In this document: positions 1-12,173 of the stretch, one piece after another
Layout of the letters: the number at the start of each line of letters is the position of its first letter
Position numbering within the stretch: position 1 is the first letter of the stretch
From: Trifolium pratense
Taxonomy: Eukaryota; Streptophyta; Magnoliopsida; Fabales; Fabaceae
Reading direction: 5' to 3'
Length of the DNA: 64,000 nt
NCBI RefSeq assembly: GCF_020283565.1
Contig: NC_060065.1
Coordinates: 47,542,409 to 47,606,408 of the forward strand
Made by a program: the position numbers and the translations under genes
Notes under the pieces: generated by a model
Told to the model about the DNA's origin: nothing
Seen by the model: the letters and a program-made list of their open reading frames with translations, nothing else
Databases searched by the model: none

Positions 1-564
1 CAAAGCCCTGTAACCAAATTGTAAGAAACAAATCAAAGATAATGAACCAAGCTGCTTCATCAGCAATCAATATAACAACTATGCGCTAGTCTAATTTATC
101 TAACTTAGATATGAAGAGTATGATAACAAAGGTTCTTATGAAAGGGCAGTGACTTTCATAGTTATTAACCAGTTTTCATACTTCAGTAACTATTGATAAG
201 AATATGAGAAAAATGTTCAAGAAAATCCTATAGCTGTCGATAAAAATCAAATTGACTACAATGCAATTTTAAAACAAATGTCTCACATGCTAATTCATTC
301 TAGTTGTTAACTAATGGTAGAATCATTTGCAGATTCATGAATTAACCGGTGGCAGTAGTGGAAACAAGAGACAATTCATTCCAGTCTAGTAGTACTCATT
401 CGTATATGAATAAAATAACTCAAAAGTAATGCAAATTAAATTCAAAACATTACTAAAATCGATGTCATTACATTGTCTCAATTGTAAACACAAAATCTTG
501 GAAGTCGACTAAAAAAAACTATAACTAAAACCACAAATGTCTAACACAGATAGCTCGAGACTTT
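1..564. other. AT-rich intergenic / 3' flank, no gene seen
   Basis: No coding frame, RNA gene or clear repeat is visible. The right part is the 3' flank and probably the 3' UTR of the ribosomal P2 gene, whose stop codon is at 565-567 on the minus strand. Confidence 0.5.
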
Positions 565-1603
565 TTAATCAAATAAGCTGAATCCCATATCCTGCATAAA
601 CAACGATATTACACAAATATTAGTATAGTCATAAATTTTAACATACAATACAATACAACAATCAAAACTACTACTATAACTACAAAACTTACATCATCGG
701 ATTCTTCTTTTTCTTCAACCTTCTTCTCCTCCTTAGCTTCGGCAGCAGGTGCAGCAGCTGCAGCACCTCCTCCTGATGCAGCAGCCACTGCAACAGCACC
801 ACCACCAGAAGGAACTGAAGCCAACTTTTCTCTTCCGCTAGCAATAAGCTCAGCGAAGTCTTTGCCCTTAACTTCACTTAGGAGCAACTCAATGTTGTTA
901 TCCTCAGCATCAACTCCAACTACAATCATAAACGAAAATTAAAAAGTCAATTTTTGTGTGCACCAAAATCAATTATCTACTTAGCTTCATCACAAAAAAC
1001 AAAATCTCTAAAATCTTGAGTAATTTGAAAAATAAATCATCACTCCTTTAACATCATAGGCAAAAACAGATAGTAGAACAAAAGTGAAAAACAACAAAGC
1101 GGAAAATCTGTGTTTGGTTTATTGAATGAAAATGCACCAAAACCTAATTAAGCAGAAAATCTGTGTTTGGTTTATTGATTGAAATTGCAGCAAAACCTAA
1201 TTCAACTATAACAATGCAAAATTAACAGTAAATATTTAAAAACTACACAAAAACACTATTTAACTCAAACCAATATGTACAATAATCGATTTGCAATAAT
1301 CTGATTATCAATTCCAAAATTCCCAAACTTCATTTAATTTATTTCAAAAAAAAATTAATAATTTATACTTTATACCCCATTCTAAGATCAAAATCAAATA
1401 GTGTACCATTTCTGGATCTAATTAAATCCTTAAGAAACTAATCATCGATCTAATAAAAAAATACAATAAAATCAAAAAAATGAACATGATTATAGATTAA
1501 ATTGAGATTATGAACCTGATCCAAGAATTTGTTTAAGATCAGCAGCTGAAGGGGATGCGTTGCCTCCCAAAACGGCCAACAAGTAAGCAGCGATAACCTT
1601 CAT
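565..1603 (-). CDS. RPP2: 60S acidic ribosomal protein P2
   Basis: P2 pairs with P1 in the lateral stalk of the large ribosomal subunit and recruits translation GTPases. Three coding exons can be joined: 1516..1603, 693..919 and 565..591, all bounded by GT-AG, giving 113 residues. The N-terminus [15 protein letters not shown] is a P2 hallmark. Residues about 60-85 form the Ala/Gly-rich hinge, followed by a Lys/Glu-rich stretch and the conserved acidic tail ending [10 protein letters not shown]. That tail binds elongation factors and needs the tiny last exon of 8 codons plus stop. A further intron lies in the 5' UTR (1606..1700, donor GTAAGT, acceptor TCAG three bases before the AUG context). 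The length matches the family, and the gene looks intact. Confidence 0.95.
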
Positions 1604-1728
1604 TTCTGATTCAAAAATTAGGGAAAAAAATGGTTAGAAACACGAAATCAACAACACAAAAGTGAAATTGAAGTTTGTTGGGAGAAAATCGGAAACTTAC
1701 TCGATAGAAATGGCGGAAGAATGAGATT

Positions 1729-1807
1729 TAGGGTTTCACAACAGAGAGATTGAGAGGCACACGCTGGAAAAATGGAACGTCTTATATGAATTTATAAACT
1801 AGGGTTT
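1729..1807 (-). promoter_or_regulatory. P2 core promoter: TATA box and two telo boxes
   Basis: Reading the minus strand, AAACCCTA (telo box) occurs at 1807..1800, a TATA-like TTTATAAA at 1798..1791, and a second AAACCCTA at 1736..1729 inside the probable 5' UTR. Telo boxes are characteristic of plant ribosomal-protein and translation-factor promoters, which agrees with the gene identity. The transcription start is inferred near 1765. Confidence 0.65.
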
Positions 1808-2128
1808 GCTCGTGGGTTGGGTTTTACTTCTGTGAAGTTCCGAAAATATCCTTTGGTTTATTAAACTTCCGAATATAACCTTTTTCTAGGTTTATTTTGG
1901 TTTTTTTTTTTAATGTTTATTTTGTGACTCATTTTTAAATGTTTATTTTGGTGTATCATTGCTTTTTTTCTTTTTGACACAATCAAAATAATAATGAATG
2001 TCTTTTTTTTTTGTCAAAAATAGTATCTCACATGCCTATGTAGTGGTGAGATCATAAAGTATTTCATTTTGGCATTGATGTATCATACATAGAATATCAT
2101 GTGATTAACGAAATGCAAATATTCGGTT

Positions 2129-2292
2129 AAATTCAATTTATTATGTCTGTGAGTTTTACTCAGTTGACAGGGACGATGCATTTTTATGCAGGGGATCGGA
2201 GTTCGAACTCCGGTCATCCCACTTCTTCACCTTAAAAGGATGAAATTTCTAGCCACCAGGCTATGACAAAAAAAAAATTCAATTTATTATGT
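2129..2292 (+). mobile_element. tRNA-derived SINE with 18-bp target duplication
   Basis: The body at about 2147-2274 has an A-box-like start (ACTCAGTTGACAGGG), a B-box (GGAGTTCGAACTCC) and ends in an A-rich tail. It is flanked by a perfect 18-bp direct repeat at 2129-2146 and 2275-2292 (starting AAATTCAATTT). A pol III promoter, A-tail and a long variable TSD are the defining traits of a SINE mobilised by LINE machinery. Confidence 0.85.
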
Positions 2293-3520
2293 GTGATTAA
2301 TGAGTTGGCTTGGACTGGTATGGATGGACTCGACCCTTAGGTAAACGATTTTGGAATGAGCAAAACCACGCCTTGAAGACTTGTATGAGTATCAATATAG
2401 ACTTGAGACAAATCTATGTTATAGAGAGACATGCTAGAGGTTTTCTTGACATCATAATAAAGTCGGTCGAGCAGAGTCACATGTTCAAGAATTGAGCGAA
2501 TATCGGTATAGACTCGACTCTCAAGAAAATCTTTTTTTTTTGAACGTCACTCTCAAGAAAATCTATGTTACATGGAATGATCTATTAGGAATGGCAGAGA
2601 GGAACTATACAAGTAAATACAATGTACCAACAAAAGCTGAAAGCATTACAAATAATATTGTTGGTGTACATTCGAGCTTAACTCGCTCACAAACACTACA
2701 TAGAGATACACGACCTAAAATTGACCTCACGAATAATACAAAGCAACACATCAAAACATGACAGGGAAAGTCAAAGTAGTAAAACACAAAATACTAAATA
2801 AAAAATGATAAAATGACCTCTCCTCGACCAAGAATGTTGTTTCCACCTAGATGAGTCAAACTCTCTTTATGACACCAAAAGGGACATTGAGGGACACTAC
2901 ATGATCACCATGTAATATTCATGCATAGACCAAGACCACCAAGGTCGATGCCGAGATAAACCACCTTGAGTTGCTCAAGAACACATGTAAAATCCAAATT
3001 GAACTCTTCGACGGCAGTTTCCTGTAGATCCTTCATAGTCTTCCACTTTTTCTCACACTCTAGTCGAAGATATGCCAGATGAGACTCAAACTCTCTGAGT
3101 TGAACCATGTGACACATGAGATTGACGAGGGAGGGGAGTAACTATGGTGCATAAGGCATGGACAATGAGCGACTCCTAACAGCATCTACACAAAATATGG
3201 CAAGTGAATGAACTGAAATCACATTAGAATGAAAGAGATACCGCCGTATATGTAAAGAAATATCTAGTTGAAAGAAGAATTTTTAGAATACTCTTGGAGT
3301 TCTTTCTAAGGCACTTCATAGGGTAGCTAACCTATTGTATCTTGTGTGGCTAATAAATTCTACCTTAGAGTTTGGTAAAAACGAAATTAAAAGATGTCTA
3401 CAATTTGAAACGATGACACAAAAAATTTGAGAAGTCACAATGTGCACAAATAACATGATCCACTACCATCTTCCATATAAAACTTAGCATTATAGAGTCG
3501 GAGATCACAGATCCACTATA
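2293..3520. other. Intergenic sequence, no convincing gene
   Basis: Short open frames here (for example 2310-2495 plus and 2905-3117 minus) have no recognisable domain, promoter or splice context. The right part may belong to the same decayed LINE as the next feature. Confidence 0.4.
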
Positions 3521-3599
3521 TTTGCTTGCAATAAACCAAAATTTCAGCCTCATCCAAACACATATGAGACATCCGTACAGATTTATTTGGTCAACACAT

Positions 3600-3979
3600 A
3601 AACAACATCGCTCTTCCCTTATTCATATGCCAAATATCAATGTGCTCATAGCTGGTTTGGACCAAACTTGCATGCTGTCAATATCCACATGTGACAAAAT
3701 CATTTTTAGCATGAGTAGCAGGTTTAACGACATTCCACAATCATGCATGATGCATCCTTTCATCTGATTATTATCTTCTAAACTATGGTCATAAATACTG
3801 CTCAAAGGACAAACTACCCCTCCAGATTGGAGAATAGAGTCGATAACGAGTAGGCAAAATCCTCTGCAATCTTGCCGAACAACTTTCTTGACTTTAGGCG
3901 GAGCTTTGATTCTCCATATGGAAGACCACTCACCAGCACAAAGCACAAAGGTGTTTTGTATCCAAATGATCATTAGCAC
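3600..3979 (-). pseudogene. LINE reverse-transcriptase C-terminal (zf-RVT-like) remnant
   Basis: A minus-strand frame carries a W..IW.IKAPPKVK motif followed by CRGFCLL and a spaced CP...C pattern. This resembles the zinc-binding domain found after plant LINE reverse transcriptases (zf-RVT: W..lW.lk.PPKvk.F.Wr...). No RT or endonuclease domain is in frame nearby, so this is a decayed fragment. The assignment rests on that short motif alone. Confidence 0.5.
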
Positions 3980-4398
3980 ATAGGTTAATCTCTATTAGCT
4001 TAACTAATCATCGTGAGTTTGAATTCAACCTTAGAATGCAAAAACATTAATACTTTTGTGATAAGAGTTTTGCCATCCATCTATTTGATCCTACCTAACT
4101 TTAGAGGTTAATCTTCATAATTTCATGCGCAAATATCCAATTCATACCAGAGAAAAAAGTGCAATGAGATATTAAATAATAAGTTGATCAAAAGCAAAAG
4201 AAATTTATTAACTTATTAGTTTTAACAACCTTTCTTTTGTCTTTTGACCGGTATGAATAACATATGAAAGTATTACATACAAGTCCTTGTACCGAGACAA
4301 AATTGGGAGTGAATAATTTCCCTTCTTTTATGTTTTCATCTTCCCTTGTCCTGTATAAGTGAATACAATCACCAGTTTGATATAGCAATTAGCAAGAC

Positions 4399-6814
4399 TC
4401 ATGCACGCCTATACTCGTCTCCACAATCACCAATCACTTTAAGAAGATCCTTTCCTTTCGCTGATGCTTCTTTTATGCTTTTCACATCGTCTTCATCAAG
4501 AACAAGTGAAAAGATAGCATTGCAGTCTTTAATATGTTCTGACAAGCCAAGTCTTACACCAACCATAGATCCTGCTACAGCAGGCTGCATGTTTCACCAT
4601 AACCAAAATCAAAGAAATATCTACCAGGGTTTGTCCAATAATTCATACCAATATGAGATTTTAAATTTATTAGAATTATAGAATAGCAAATTCTTGAAGA
4701 GAAAACAAAGCAACTTCACCTGGTCAAGTATATACTTCACAGCAACAGTTGAAATGGAAACACCATGTTTCAAAGATACTTGTTTAAGAGTTCGAAGAAG
4801 TCCTTGGAACAAATTCCACCCTCCCCAAGAATCCACCATCTGTCATATGATATGACACAAAGTATATAAAATACATAAATAATATAACTATGTCACAGAA
4901 ACAATAGGGACAAAGAAATGAAATCTCATCCTCCTCGTGTTCTTAAGTAGGGAAAAGGATCAATTATCAGCTTGAAACTAACTTCAGATGATTAATGATG
5001 GTTATGATATCATACCCTTTTATATTTTTGGAGGGATGGAGTGTTTATTGCAGGTCCAGCAAAAGGAATGTTTATGTTGGCATCAAGGAACTTCTCGGAC
5101 AATAGACCACCCATTACTGTCCCATACCTGCATCACAAACTAATATACTTAGGGGGAAAGTTTGGTAATTTGATTTCTTTATTTCACTATAATTTGCGCT
5201 GAAATAATTTATTTACGTTATTAGTTTGACTCCTGTAAGCTGGCAAAGCTCCGCCATTCTCTGTTGGGGACGCATATCAACAAGCGAATGTTGTACCTGA
5301 CAGTGAAGATCCTTATAAGAATCGCGAACCAGCAGTAACTATATGCAAAGAATTGAGAAGAGAGAAATAAAAGCACTAAGTTTTACCTGATTGCTCACAA
5401 TGGGAATCTCATTTTCAAAAATAATTTGTAATCTCTCTGTATCAAAATTTGTTAGAGCCAAAGTCTTGATTTTACCTGTACAAGGTTAACATAAATAGTT
5501 TGCTTAAATCAAGAAATGGGAACTTAAATGTGAGTTAATTAGGAGTAAAACTAACCTTCTCCTTTCAAGTCTGTGAGATGTTTTAGTGCATCAAGGTATC
5601 CTGAATTTGAATAATCCCACCTACAGATAGAAGAAAGATGTCACGAGAATCTTAAACTTCAGAGAATCAGCATTATCATCAATAGTAACTCAAAGATTTG
5701 TTTATCCCCCAAAAGCCTTAAGAATTGTAAAAAAATGCTAGACATATACATTAAATAACAAGAGGGAGAGAATTTAAATACCAATGGAACTGAAGCATGT
5801 CCAAGGAATCCACATCCATTCTCTTCCTTGACACATTAATGTTGTCTCTTACAAAGCTACTTGTCATCTTAACCGGCGGTGGCACCCACTTAGTGAGACT
5901 GCATCAAATAATACAATGGCTGAGACAGTACCTTTTTATGCTCTATGGTAATTTTATTGACAGTCTAGAGTTGTATAATAGCAAAATGCGTATCAAAACT
6001 TGCTGCATTTTCTTCAAGTAGAAAAAACTTCAAGAAAATAATATGAAATAATATGAATCATATAATCAACTCACCCTCTGACCTTTTCCAAAACCTCTGG
6101 TGGACGCTCACGACGAACTCGATTGATGAAAATCCCATATAAATCTTCAGCTGGCCCATCTGCAAAATCACAAGAACACAACAAATTAGAAAAAAATTCA
6201 CACATGTTATGATCCTTTTTATATGCAGACATAAAGATAACAGTTCATGTAAATAATATTCCACATCTATAACATCAAATAATAACATAGCACACTCAAA
6301 TAAGAACAGTCTCTAAACACTAATCCTCCAATGGATACCATTAACGTAAATGGCAGACGAGTCTTGAAATTTGGATTGAACTTGAACCTAAATCAACTTG
6401 ACAAAACCGCACGTCACTAATTTAACGTGAAGGTGATTTACATGGACTCAAGCAATTTAAGATTAAGTAGAAGCAATAAGCAAAGTTTTGCATACATATA
6501 TCAGCCATGTCAAAAGTGGTTAATCCAGCATCGGTGTATTTAAGCATAGAACCAACAGCCGCATCCTTATCGATTCTCCCCCATCCACCACTCGTTTGCC
6601 ACATTCCATTCACAACCCGACATATATCCAATGAATCCTTCCCATTACTGACCACAATGCGCTGGTTATCCTCCTGCGTAACCACACACCGACATGGTCT
6701 CAAATGCTTATATTCTCTTGTTGCAATTCCTCTTGTTGATGTTCTGTTTGAACTGTAATAAGTGAATTTGTTCAGAGAATGCTGCAATAGCTCAGTCATT
6801 TTCAAACTGCTCAA
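4399..6814 (-). CDS. Aldo/keto reductase family oxidoreductase, plastid type (At1g06690-like), nine exons
   Basis: NAD(P)H-dependent oxidoreductase of the aldo/keto reductase fold; the plant homologue I recall is the uncharacterised plastid oxidoreductase At1g06690. Exons (minus): 6496..6814, 6075..6159, 5782..5898, 5556..5620, 5387..5475, 5217..5296, 5016..5127, 4720..4839, 4399..4584. All junctions are GT-AG and phases match, giving 390 residues. The catalytic tetrad is complete: Asp102 and Tyr107 (FDMADIYG), Lys138 (LTKW) and His173 (LQFHWW). The C-terminal cofactor region VAGSMVGVRLGLSEHI and the ending GDCGDEYRRA are typical. Residues 1-50 are Ser/Thr/Arg-rich and plausibly a chloroplast transit peptide; Met6 is an alternative start. 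Exon 1 has a diverged duplicate upstream at 8091-8412, so this proximal exon 1 may be an alternative first exon. The substrate is unknown. Confidence 0.9.
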
Positions 6815-8090
6815 AGTGCCAACAGTAGCTATATCAGAAACTCTTAAAGGGTAGTAGCTCCTTTATGCCACTTCACACGTTGCCCTATCCTGTTATGGGA
6901 TACTCTCCACCATATATTTTTATTTTACGTGTGTTCATGTCACACTACTCATTTTTCCTTTTATCAAATACAATTGATACAATTTCCTTATGAAGTAATA
7001 CAATTGATATACTTTGCTTTGCTGTATTAATATACATTGACCATCACATATTTACACTCCTATCCTTGCTGAAACTTTGACATTCATTTATATCAAGATT
7101 TTTTTCTTAATTGTAAATATATTCTTAGCAGGTGATATGGCACAATAATAAATTTTTGGTGATATGGAAAACTAATAAATATATTATTAAAATATCCACA
7201 TCAGCAAGTAGTAAGTGTCCCTTCGTTCTCTTTTGTTGCATTTTTTTTTTTTTTTTTTTGCAGCTTTTGCTTTTATTTTCTTACTTTTTTTATTTGAGAA
7301 GGTTTTGGTCCATGCCCCTTCTCTTTTTGTATTTCCTTCTTTTTATTAATCTATCTAGGGTGTTGTAGTTGGTTCTCCATCTGCACCCCTTTTGCTTTTA
7401 AAAAAAAATAATAAAAAATGAAATTTACTCGGTATCTGCCAAATCATTAAAAATTTGACATGTCAGTAAAAAATCCAGCTCATAGATCATTTTAAAAATT
7501 TTGAGATTTTGTAAGGACTAAAATCAATTTTTTTTATCCAGGGACCAAAATCAAAACGAGAAATATTTGAAGGACCAAAATCATATTTAATCATATATTT
7601 TTTATTGAATGTCTCGTGACATATTCTTTTTAATCCTAAACTTTATTTTTTTGACATAAATTCCTAAGGTAAAAAAATAGTTAGTAAAATGAAAATGAAA
7701 TACAGAAAATAGAAATTCTCAATCACAAAACAATGGAGTGGAGTAATGCATAGAAAAAGAATTTAATTTATACACACGGTTTATTTTACACATGCGTCCA
7801 ATAATATACCATCACACCATTATTGTATTTGAAAACACATCACATATCATGTTCATTAAATGAATGATCTGGCAACACATCATTAAATGTACATCATTAA
7901 ATGTATGTGTAAAAAAAAAATTAGACGAATGTTTTTTTTTTTTGTTTTTTGACTAAGAATTAGACGAATGTTAGACAGTGCACAACGATTAAAGTCACGA
8001 TAAAAAACATGCCAATAATAAACCTCCACGTCATCACAGAGTAAAAACAAGAATGAATGAAAATGAAGAGAAAATGAGTGGACTACATAC
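6815..8090. other. Spacer between the two first exons, no gene
   Basis: AT-rich sequence holding a T-run at about 7240-7258. If the distal first exon is used, all of this is intron. If the proximal exon is used, the part next to 6814 is its promoter. No transposon ends are recognised. Confidence 0.5.
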
Positions 8091-8412
8091 AATGATCAGC
8101 CATGTCGAAAGTAGATAAGCCGGAATCAGCATACCGGAGCATAGCTTCAACGGCGTCATCTCTATCAATTCTCCCCCAACCACCGCTTGTTTGCCACATT
8201 CCATTAAGAACTCTACATATTTCCAATGAATCGTTCCCGTTACTCAGTTTAACTCGTTCATTCTCAATTTTAGTGCTTGTACTTGAATCACTGCATCGAA
8301 TTAACCTTGTGCTGCTGCGGATTCTTCTAGAACGTGAATCGATTTTCGTAGTTGTTGATGAGTTGATGCGAGTGAAAGTGGAGAATACGTTGTGGCTTGA
8401 TATTGCTGCCAT
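8091..8412 (-). CDS. Distal duplicate of aldo/keto reductase exon 1 (alternative first exon candidate)
   Basis: The frame from Met at 8412 (MAAISSHNVFSTFTR...) is a Ser/Thr/Arg-rich transit-like segment followed by the conserved core LEICRVLNGMWQTSGGWGRI and ending FDMADH plus one base before a GTATGT donor at 8090. It has 107 codons plus one base, so it ends in the same phase as the proximal exon 1 (106 codons plus one base) and can splice in frame to exon 2 at 6159. An in-frame upstream Met at 8499 exists. Its core (LEICRVLNGM, DHY) is closer to my recollection of the plant family consensus than that of the proximal copy (LDICRVVNGM, DIY). No other exons of a second gene copy exist between 6815 and 8090. 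It is either an alternative first exon or an orphan exon left by duplication. Confidence 0.75.
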
Positions 8413-8708
8413 TTTTTGAGGAGTGGGGAAGAAGATGATAACCAAAGAGGAGAATTGAAAATGTTGTTTTCTAAGTTTATGAAATGACAATAATGCCACT
8501 TGGTATGTACATGGGCCTAATAATTTTGTTGAAGGTCCATTTTAGTGTATAATGGGCTATGCTATTCGATTCATACATTGATTCCGTGTCCACTTAAGTC
8601 TCACGCAATTGACGTTTCAATTTTACCCCTGCAACATAGAAAGTGAGTATGTCAATAGTAAAAATTGGGAAAGAGTTATGTTTTGCATAATATTTTTCAT
8701 TTCAAGAG

Positions 8709-9262
8709 TAGGCATCACTATAAAACTCATACTCGTGGGTACCCGTTCAAACCATACATGTTTTGAAGGGGAAAACCCGAGTTGACAGGGTTTGGGTTTG
8801 GGTTCGGGTTCGGATTTTCTCCGATTTCAAAAGATGGGGTTAGGGCGGATAATGGGTACATTGAGACCCACTATGAACCCGCTCCACTTATACTAAAAAT
8901 TAGATTTTACCTCTTTTAAATTAGAAACGTTTAAACAATCTCTTAAATTACATTCATAAGTTTATTTTTTATTTTTAATTTGAGTATTAAACAAACCATT
9001 CTCTCAATTCTTTTCTTTATTTAAAAAAGTATTGTTGTGAGAAAATAATTTTGGACATTTAACTCTTTTTTTAATAAAAAAATACTAACATACAATCCAA
9101 ATTCATGTGAAAAGGGGCGTAACGGGGATACCCGATCCCCGTTGGGTATAGGTTTGGGGTTATACTCTTTATACCCGCTAGAATTTGGGATGAGTTTGGG
9201 GAAACCCGAACTTTATGGGTTTGGGGTTGGCAAAATTCATCCCCGCCCTATTGTCATGCCTA
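8709..9262. mobile_element. hAT-type MITE, copy in unit 1
   Basis: The 554-bp element begins TAGGCATCACTATAAAACTC and ends TTGTCATGCCTA. It is flanked by near-identical 8-bp repeats (TTCAAGAG at 8701, TTCCAGAG at 9263). The imperfect terminal repeat (TAGG.ATG.C.AT) and 8-bp duplication fit hAT. The ends are rich in ACCCG/CGGGT words. It is present, partly deleted, in the other units too, so it inserted before the array formed. Confidence 0.7.
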
Positions 9263-9284
9263 TTCCAGAGGACACATATGTTAA

Positions 9285-10263
9285 GGGGTGTATTGGATTG
9301 AGATTTCAATGGATTTTAAAAAACTTTTTTACAATAAAAAAGTCTTGTGGTATTTAATCAAGAATTCTACAAAAATTAAATAAATCTTGTGGTATTTAAT
9401 TGAGATTTCTTACCACTTTTAAAATGTCTATCGGCATTCAAAAGTCTATAAATTTTGATGGACTTTTTTTGAGATTGATTTCAATGGACTTTTTAGTTGA
9501 AAATATAAATACTTTTGTCATTTAACAATCTCACTCAAACCCTCAAGACTTTTCTTTTCTTCCAAAGACTTTTTTCTTCTTGCAAACTAGAGTTCACATT
9601 GTTTCTTTTACTACATCTTATATTTTTCAATCATCTTCTTGAATGACTATCATATACAATTCCAATTTGCAATTGTTCATCCTATACATTCATCCGCCAA
9701 AATAAACAAGCAAACCATATATGTTTCATCATTTCGATCATTATATATGCCACTTTGAAAAATTCTATAACATAATTTTGCAACAAAAAAATATTCTGCA
9801 ACGAAGCCTCTTTCTTTTATGATTCGTAGTTGTTTTTTTATGATTCTGCAACTTTATAAAAAAGTGGTAAGAATCATAAAAAGACCACGTTCTGTTTTCT
9901 TTACAACATTTATTTGTCTTTTCTTTTTTTTTAATATTTTTTTAAAATATTCATTTATTTGATATCGATGATTACTGATTTTTTTAAGGAATTATTCATT
10001 TTCATTGATTCATTCATTATTATTTTAGAAGATATTTGTATCGAATTTATTGAGTCATTAAATTTTAAAAGTATATAAAGTATTTTAAAATCTCAAAAAT
10101 CTGTGTTATAAAGTCTTATAAATTCTTGTGTTAAGAATCTTGATTGTAAAAAGTCTTTCAAAAATCTCATAAAATCAATATAATCTCACAAAGTGTTTTA
10201 AAATCTTCAAGATTTTTTTGTTGCTAAAATTGTCTTATGAAATCCCAATCCAATACACCCCCC
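9285..10263. mobile_element. Tourist-like (PIF/Harbinger) MITE with empty sites in sister units
   Basis: The 979-bp element has terminal inverted repeats of about 24 bp (GGGGTGTATTGGATTGAGAT against GGGGTGTATTGGATTGGGAT). It is flanked by TAA at 9282-9284 and 10264-10266. Units 3 and 4 keep an uninterrupted site with a single copy, at about 15235 (GTTAAGTTTGAG) and 18074 (GTAAAGTTTGAG), so the 3-bp duplication is seen directly. No transposase frame is visible, so it is non-autonomous. Confidence 0.88.
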
Positions 10264-11037
10264 TAAGTTTGAGTAAAAAAATATTGCCTTTAAAACACTC
10301 TTTGATATTTTTATTGGAGAGGAGATACTCTTAAAATAAGGTGAGAAAATATCCACAATTTTTTTTTTGACACGAGAAAATAACGACAATTAATAATTTA
10401 AACATAAGAAAAACCTGGTTAATCCTTTATTAAAAATTTAAAGTATGTTATTTCACTAATAAGTTGTGTTAAATATCAAGTATTGACATAAATATTTGAA
10501 TTAACCAAATATTTAAAGCCATTACACACTAACCAAATTTTCTTGTGCTTAATGAAGAGAAAATTGTGGTAAATTCAGTTCACACGATTTGGTTAACTAG
10601 TAAAACAAAGATCCATCAATTTTTATATCGCAATCAAGACTAGATCAATCACCATACACAATTTATGTATTCATCAATCAGTTACACTTAATCCCCATTA
10701 TTTATTATAGTTTACTACCACAATTTACATCTTACTTAAATTCCAAACTGTACAAATGAACCAAAATACATCGTAATTAATAGAAAATAAAAGTAAAACA
10801 AATTAAACAATAAAAATCTACATATTGGTAGGATATGTTGAAAAAAAAATCCATTTTATTTCACACTTCAATCAAGTCTACATTACCACTACACACTTTG
10901 TAACCACACTCCTTAGGATTCAACTATGTGTGAACCTCCATTTGTTGCATTTAATTATAGTTGCCGCACCTTCATATTCCAAACACCATGCTCTAATACC
11001 ACCAGAAGAAAAAAAAAACACCATCATGCATCATCCT

Positions 11038-11480
11038 CCACTGTCGGTTGCCACCCTGGATGTCCACTTGACTCCGAGAACAAACCCAAGTTGTCCGTCA
11101 TAGTAACACACCCATCCCCAATTAATGAATCTATTATCTACCCCATGTTCTTGAGATCACTAATGGACCTGATGTGTCAAAAAGTATTTTTGATTACACT
11201 CGTCGTGAAAAGGAGAAGTATATTACTTTTCGGTGAGCAGCAGAAGTGGTGGAGCAAGTCAGTCTACATCAAGCCATGGGAAATTTTCACTCCGTTTGCA
11301 CTGAAAATGAATATTCCCCTTCCTTTACGACGAACGTAATAAAAAATACTCTTTGACATGTCAGCTCCATCAATGATCTAAAGAATATGAAGATAGAGGG
11401 CATTGGGGATGTCATGTGTTACTATGACAAGCATCTTGGCCTTATTCTTAGAGCCAAGTGGAAGCCGGACAACGACCATT
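11038..11480. pseudogene. Inverted pair of AHL (AT-hook/PPC) gene fragments, unit 1
   Basis: The plus arm (about 11038-11260) reads CPLDSENKPKLSVIVTH, matching the second AT-hook and start of the PPC domain of AHL proteins (G.P.GSKNKPK..VIVT). The minus arm (about 11480..11289) encodes a related SKNKAKMLVIVTHD sequence. The two arms point at each other. In this unit the spacer and the inner end of the minus arm are shortened relative to the other units. Neither arm is a functional gene. Confidence 0.72.
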
Positions 11481-12173
11481 AATGGAGGACGATGCTTGAG
11501 GATTTTTATCTCTGGTGATATTAGTGTATGGTGTTTGGATATGCACTTGTGATGTTGTGAATAGGTTAAACTCTTTGGTTCTCTCAGTAGTCATCATCTT
11601 TCACACTCGTTTTCACTCATGATATCTTGTGTTGGTTTAACACATATTAATACTAATGGTGAAAGATCTAGAAATTATTATTTTATTGCATTTTTATATT
11701 TACTTACACATTTCTAATTTTCAGATTCATTCCCCCTAAACAAAATAACTAATCATTGCATCAAAATAACTAATTCATTGCATCCATTTATTGCATATAT
11801 ATTAATTAATTGAATTTACTAATTTACTAAATTAATATACAAATGTAGCAACAAAATATATAAAAATGTTACTGTATATACTAATTTATTGAATTTACTA
11901 ATTAACTAAATTAATATATAAATGTAGTCAACAAAATATATAAATTTGTTAATATATGTTTGTTTTTTTATTAAATATTTAACATATCAATATTTGATAT
12001 ATCAAGAAGGCTAAATTACTCTTCATTTGATTAAAAAATGTTGTATAAATTACTCTTTTGTCCCTAAAAAGACGGTTGATTTCATATTAGTCCTTTAAAT
12101 AATTTGTGTTTCTTTAGAGGTCTTTTAATTATACCTTTATCTGTCACAATATTATACTTTTACATAATTTGTG

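Noticed and set aside
689..877. Alternative open frame overlapping the P2 main exon
   Set aside because: It is an out-of-frame reading of the P2 exon; the spliced P2 protein explains the sequence fully.
2492..2787. Overlapping small frames on both strands
   Set aside because: Low-complexity AT-rich sequence, no domains, no conserved context.
10926..11339. 137-residue frame as a real gene
   Set aside because: It starts in non-coding unit sequence, crosses the plus AHL fragment and runs into the inverted arm; equivalents in the sister units are broken differently.
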